NCBI GenBank assembly: GCA_036401335.1
Contig: DASWVC010000273.1
Span: forward strand, 1-10,042
DNA length: 10,042 bases
DNA from: DASWVC01 sp036401335
GTDB taxonomy: Bacteria; Verrucomicrobiota; Verrucomicrobiia; Chthoniobacterales; JAFAMB01
Direction: 5' to 3'
Positions within the stretch are counted from its first letter, which is position 1. The number at the start of each line of letters is the position of its first letter. The notes below the pieces were generated by a model. It did no database searches and was not told where the DNA came from. It saw only the letters and a list, made by a program, of their open reading frames with translations. A program made the position numbers and the translations under genes. Positions 6,564-10,042 of this stretch are shown piece by piece.

Positions 6564-8915
6564 TCACGCCCCCGTTGAAAGGCCCAGGGGGTTCGCCGGC
6601 AAAGGGTCAACTTCCTCCTCCACCTCGCGTTGGGTCAGCACCGCTTGCGCCGCGTCGGCCTGGGTCGGTGCGGTTTTTGTCTCTGCACCTCCGGTCAGGG
6701 CAGGTCTTTCGGGCTCGGCGTACGTGTGTCGCTTGAAGGCCACGACCGCCAGCGGCGGCAAAGTAATCAGGATCGAATGGCTCCTGCCTTGCCACGGGGT
6801 TGGCTCGGCATGCATCCCGCCGTAGTTGCCCAGGTTGGCGCCTCCGTAAACTTCCGCGTCCGAGTTCAGGATTTCCTGGTACCAGCCCTCCCCGGGCACC
6901 CCGATTCGGTAATGCGCGCGCGGCGTTGGCGTCGCGTTCACCACAACCACCAGCGGCGCGCCGGTCCGCGCCTTCCGGATAAAAGCCAGGACGCTGTTTT
7001 CCGAGTCATGAAAGTCAATCCACTCGAATCCCTCCCACGTGTCGTCCAGTTCATAGAAGGCCGGTTCGGCGGTGTAAAGGTGGTTAAGGTGCTGAACCAG
7101 CCGGCGCAACCCCGCATGCAGCGGGAAATCCAGCAGGTGCCAATCGAGGCTGCGGCTGTGGCTCCATTCCTGCCACTGGCCGAACTCGCTGCCCATGAAA
7201 AGCAGTTTCTTGCCGGGATGGGCGTACATCCAACTGTAAAACATCCGCAGGTTGGCAAATTTCTGCCAGGCGTCACCCGGCATTTTATTGATCATCGAAC
7301 CTTTGCCATGCACCACCTCGTCGTGGCTTAGCACCAGAACAAAATGCTCCTGGAAGGCGTAGATGAGAGAAAACGTGGCGTCACCCTGATGGTATTTCCG
7401 GAAGACGGGGTCGCGGCTCATGTAAACCAGGGAGTCGTGCATCCACCCCATGTTCCACTTGAAGCCAAAGCCCAGCCCGCCCAAGTACGTGGGCCGTGAC
7501 ACGCCGGGCCACGCCGTCGATTCTTCGGCGATCGTCATGATGCCGGGGAAACGCTCATAGCAGACCTCGTTGAAACGCTTGAGAAAATGGATTGCGTCCA
7601 GGTTTTCCCGGCCCCCGTACGCGTTTGGCACCCATTCACCGGCTTTGCGCGAGTAATCCAGGTAAAGCATGGACGCCACGGCGTCGACGCGCAAACCGTC
7701 GATGTGGAACCGGTCAAGCCAGAACAGGGCATTGCCGATCAGGAAGTTGCGCACCTCGTTACGTCCATAATTGAAGATGAGTGTGCCCCAGTCCCGGTGC
7801 TCGCCCTGCCGGGGGTCAGCGTGCTCGTAGAGGTGAGTGCCGTCGAATTCCGCCAAGCCATGCGCGTCTTTGGGAAAGTGGCCAGGTACCCAATCCAGAA
7901 TCACGCCGAGCTGATTGTTGTGGCAGCGATCGACAAAGTTGCGGAACTCATCCGGGTTGCCGAACCGGCTCGTCGCCGCGTAATACCCCGTGACCTGGTA
8001 GCCCCAGGAACCGTCAAACGGGTGTTCAGCCACGGGCAGAAGTTCGATGTGGGTGTAACCCATTTCCTTCACGTAGGGAATGAGACGATCACCCAGCTCC
8101 GTGTAACTTAGAAAACGGTTGTCGTCTTCCGGCACCCGGGCCCAGGAACCGAGGTGGACTTCGTAGACGCTGATCGGTTCCTGCGGCCACCGCTTGCGGT
8201 CGCGTGCTTCCATCCAGGCGTGGTCACTCCAGCCGAAGCGATCCAGGTCAAACACCAGGGAAGCCGTCTTCAGGGTGTGCTGTCCGTAAAACGCGAACGG
8301 ATCGCTTTTCAGCACGTTCTGGCCGAAGCAATTGCGCACCTCGAACTTGTAGTGCGCACCTTCGGTCACCCCCGGCACGAAGATTTCCCAAATGCCGCCT
8401 TCGGGGCGGCGCCGCATCGGGTGCATGCGCCCGTCCCAGCCATTGAAATCGCCCACCACGCTCACCCGCTGGGCATTCGGGGCCCAGACGGCAAAGCTGA
8501 CGCCGGCATGCCCGTTGATGGTGACCAGGTGGGCACCGAGCTTCTGGTAGATGTTGAAGTGATTGCCCTCCTTGAAGAGGTGCATGTCCAGTTCGCCCAG
8601 GATTGGCCCAAAAGAATAGGGGTCCGCGAACTGCAACACCTCCCCGCTCCACGTGGTTGCTTCGAGCAGGTAATCAAAACGGGAGCTGCCATTGCCAATG
8701 ACGGCTTCAAACAGGCCATCTTCCGTGACCCGATTTGCCTCGAACCGCCGCCCGGCGTCGTTGCGGTCCAGCACCATGAGCGATCTGGCATTCGGTTGGA
8801 AGGCACGCAGCACCAGGTCTTCGCCGGCTTCATGAAGCCCGAGAACGGCAAAAGGGTCGTCGTGTTCGGCGTGCAGTAACCGCTGAAGGTCGTGCGGGGC
8901 AATCGTTGCGTTCAT
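6564..8915 (-). CDS. glgB: 1,4-alpha-glucan (glycogen) branching enzyme
   Basis: This 783-residue GH13 enzyme cuts alpha-1,4-glucan chains and rejoins them through alpha-1,6 links in cytosolic glycogen synthesis. The domain order is an N-terminal N1 module (about 1-115), a CBM48/N2 module (about 120-225, with VSFAVWAPNAQRVSVVGDFN at 139-158), a catalytic barrel (about 245-620) and a C-terminal beta domain (about 630-732). The catalytic residues are visible and all lie six positions after those of E. coli GlgB: nucleophile Asp411 (GLRVDAV), acid/base Glu464 (TIAEES) and Asp532 (LSHDEVVHGKG). ATG 8915 has AAGGA seven bases upstream. The protein is about 50 residues longer than the 728-residue E. 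coli enzyme, because residues 733-783 form a Pro/Ala/Glu/Thr-rich, probably disordered tail. No other glg gene lies in the window, so it seems separate from glgA/glgC here. It is divergent from gnd, with its own likely terminator. Confidence 0.98.
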   Translation of the reverse strand: MNATIAPHDLQRLLHAEHDDPFAVLGLHEAGEDLVLRAFQPNARSLMVLDRNDAGRRFEANRVTEDGLFEAVIGNGSSRFDYLLEATTWSGEVLQFADPYSFGPILGELDMHLFKEGNHFNIYQKLGAHLVTINGHAGVSFAVWAPNAQRVSVVGDFNGWDGRMHPMRRRPEGGIWEIFVPGVTEGAHYKFEVRNCFGQNVLKSDPFAFYGQHTLKTASLVFDLDRFGWSDHAWMEARDRKRWPQEPISVYEVHLGSWARVPEDDNRFLSYTELGDRLIPYVKEMGYTHIELLPVAEHPFDGSWGYQVTGYYAATSRFGNPDEFRNFVDRCHNNQLGVILDWVPGHFPKDAHGLAEFDGTHLYEHADPRQGEHRDWGTLIFNYGRNEVRNFLIGNALFWLDRFHIDGLRVDAVASMLYLDYSRKAGEWVPNAYGGRENLDAIHFLKRFNEVCYERFPGIMTIAEESTAWPGVSRPTYLGGLGFGFKWNMGWMHDSLVYMSRDPVFRKYHQGDATFSLIYAFQEHFVLVLSHDEVVHGKGSMINKMPGDAWQKFANLRMFYSWMYAHPGKKLLFMGSEFGQWQEWSHSRSLDWHLLDFPLHAGLRRLVQHLNHLYTAEPAFYELDDTWEGFEWIDFHDSENSVLAFIRKARTGAPLVVVVNATPTPRAHYRIGVPGEGWYQEILNSDAEVYGGANLGNYGGMHAEPTPWQGRSHSILITLPPLAVVAFKRHTYAEPERPALTGGAETKTAPTQADAAQAVLTQREVEEEVDPLPANPLGLSTGA

Positions 8916-9309
8916 CCTGTTTTCCTTAACCGCGGGGGTTCAATTGGGGTGCGTAATCGTTTGGAGGGAGGACAGGCTCGTGGGCGGGGGGACTACGGTT
9001 TGATCAGGAATCAGGATAAACCGTCGGGCCCTCCTTCCCGGAGCCTTTCCGGAGTATCGCGAGGAGCATCGTCGAGGTCAAACCTTACTCCATGCCGGCA
9101 GGCCGGACCATTCGTGGCGGACCGGCGCAAGGATCCGCATTTTTCATTGACGCAATGCACCGATTCCCTAGGGTGCCACGAGAAGGATCGGTCAACTGGT
9201 TTGCTCAGGAGGTTTATTCCCCCCCGCCCGAATGGGTTTCTGGCCATCGGGCACAACTTTGCATGGCAAGCGGAGAGATCCTTACCGCGGACACTAACGA
9301 TCTTTATAT
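8916..9309. other. Divergent intergenic region between glgB and gnd
   Basis: This 394-bp region must contain both promoters. The glgB ribosome binding site (AAGGA, 8923-8927 on the minus strand) is clear. A dyad at 8995-9024 is listed separately. Near gnd, TTATAT ends just before the start codon, with TTACCG 16 bases upstream of it. This is a weak sigma70-like pair, and its position would give a leaderless or nearly leaderless message. No small gene is convincing. Confidence 0.5.
8995..9024. promoter_or_regulatory. Inverted repeat enclosing a direct repeat, between glgB and gnd
   Basis: Arms ACGGTTT and AAACCGT (7 bp, perfect) flank 16 bases that contain ATCAGGA twice in tandem. The element is about 80 bp upstream of the glgB start and about 285 bp upstream of gnd, a position that suits an operator or activator site for glgB. 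No regulator family is implied by the sequence itself. Confidence 0.35.
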
Positions 9310-10042
9310 ATGCAACTTGGCATGATTGGGCTGGGGCGGATGGGCGGCAACATGGCGCGGCGCCTGGCGCGGGCGGGCCACGAGGTGGTGGTCTACGACC
9401 GCAGCGCCGAGGCGGTGAGCGCGCTGGCGCAGGAAGGCTTCGGGGGCGCGGCGTCCCTGGAGGCGCTGGCGCAGAAGCTCACCCCGCCGCGGGCGGTGTG
9501 GGTGATGGTGCCGGCCGGGGGCCCGACCGAACAGACCGTCACGGCGCTCAAAGGGCTCCTGGCCCCGGGCGACGCGGTCATCGACGGGGGCAACTCCTAC
9601 TACAAGGACGACGTGCGCCGCAGCCGCTCGCTGGCCGAAAAGGGGCTCGACTACCTCGACGTGGGCACCAGCGGGGGCGTGTGGGGCATCGAGCGCGGCT
9701 ACTGCCTGATGATCGGGGGGCCGGCGGCCGCGGCCCAGCGGCTCGAGCCGATCTTTGCGGCGCTGGCGCCCGGGCGGGGCACGATCGAGCCGACGCCGGG
9801 CCGGCCCAAGGCCAAGGTTAGCAGCGCCGAGCAAGGCTACCTCTACTGCGGGCCCTCGGGGGCGGGGCACTTCGTCAAGATGGTGCACAACGGCATCGAG
9901 TACGGCATCATGCAGTCCTACGCCGAAGGCTTTGACATCATGCGCGGGGCGGCCTCGGAGGAGTTGGCCGAAGGCTTGCGCTACGACTTTGACCTGGCCG
10001 AGGTGGCCGAGGTGTGGCGCCGGGGCAGCGTGGTGGGCTCCT
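9310..10042 (+). CDS. gnd: Decarboxylating 6-phosphogluconate dehydrogenase (3' end outside window)
   Basis: The visible 244 residues belong to the shorter GntZ/YqeC-type enzyme, which converts 6-phosphogluconate to ribulose 5-phosphate and CO2 in the oxidative pentose phosphate pathway. The N-terminal Rossmann fold shows GLGRMGGNMA (7-16), and Asp30 ends the second beta strand (VVVYDRS). An acidic residue there usually favours NAD+, whereas Asn-Arg enzymes such as E. coli Gnd use NADP+; this is an inference. Substrate-site motifs follow: DGGNSYYKDD (92-101), GTSGGVWGIERGY (119-131) and GAGHFVKMVHNGIEYG (184-199). Lys190 and Glu197 keep the seven-residue spacing of the catalytic Lys183 and Glu190 of the sheep enzyme. 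ATG 9310 is fixed by the Rossmann start, but no Shine-Dalgarno precedes it. Third codon positions are almost all G or C, unlike the neighbouring glgB. Confidence 0.95.
   Translation, partial: MQLGMIGLGRMGGNMARRLARAGHEVVVYDRSAEAVSALAQEGFGGAASLEALAQKLTPPRAVWVMVPAGGPTEQTVTALKGLLAPGDAVIDGGNSYYKDDVRRSRSLAEKGLDYLDVGTSGGVWGIERGYCLMIGGPAAAAQRLEPIFAALAPGRGTIEPTPGRPKAKVSSAEQGYLYCGPSGAGHFVKMVHNGIEYGIMQSYAEGFDIMRGAASEELAEGLRYDFDLAEVAEVWRRGSVVGS

Noticed and set aside
6630..8879. Several plus-strand open frames of 170-240 codons antisense to glgB
   Set aside because: They lie opposite a fully convincing glgB and have no family features; they are products of its codon use.
9092..9325. 77-codon plus-strand open frame ahead of gnd
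   Set aside because: It overlaps the gnd start in another frame, has no ribosome binding site and shows no recognisable protein sequence.
8892..9821. 309-codon plus-strand open frame across the glgB-gnd gap and into gnd
   Set aside because: Its second half is gnd read in the wrong frame, giving Gly/Arg/Ala-rich sequence, and its first half resembles no protein family. The gnd frame carries all 6PGDH motifs.

Overview
The window reads as chromosomal DNA from a high-GC, free-living Gram-negative bacterium. The long interspersed palindromic repeats, large intergenic gaps and gene mix would fit a soil Verrucomicrobiota or a relative. That placement is an inference, because no rRNA or other phylogenetic marker is present. 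Six protein genes can be supported, five on the minus strand and one on the plus strand, and the outermost two are cut by the window edges.

Left part (1-4350). A membrane sensor runs off the left edge. Its N-terminus is a three-helix ethylene-receptor-type domain, followed by a coiled coil and three PAS domains. Then come an APC-superfamily amino-acid or amine permease and, just upstream on the same strand, an XRE-family regulator with a C-terminal cupin domain. The last two look like a regulator-transporter unit.

Middle part (4351-6563). Two gene-poor stretches flank a SorC-family transcriptional regulator. The first (about 745 bp) carries three of the window's four copies of a 26-bp hairpin-forming REP-like repeat, two of them as a facing pair. 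The fourth copy lies between the sensor and the permease. The second stretch (about 500 bp) carries a 57-bp tandem repeat with a small hairpin in each unit.

Right part (6564-10042). A complete glycogen branching enzyme gene (glgB), with its catalytic triad and an unusual 51-residue tail, has a plausible terminator behind it. It is divergent from a decarboxylating 6-phosphogluconate dehydrogenase gene (gnd) that runs off the right edge. gnd is much richer in G/C at third codon positions than glgB. The two share a 394-bp divergent intergenic region with a dyad element.

No CRISPR array, tRNA, rRNA, phage gene, transposase or defence cassette was seen. I found no clearly new multi-gene system. 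The most interesting items are the ethylene-receptor-like sensor, which keeps every copper/ethylene-site residue at the plant spacing, and the two repeat families.
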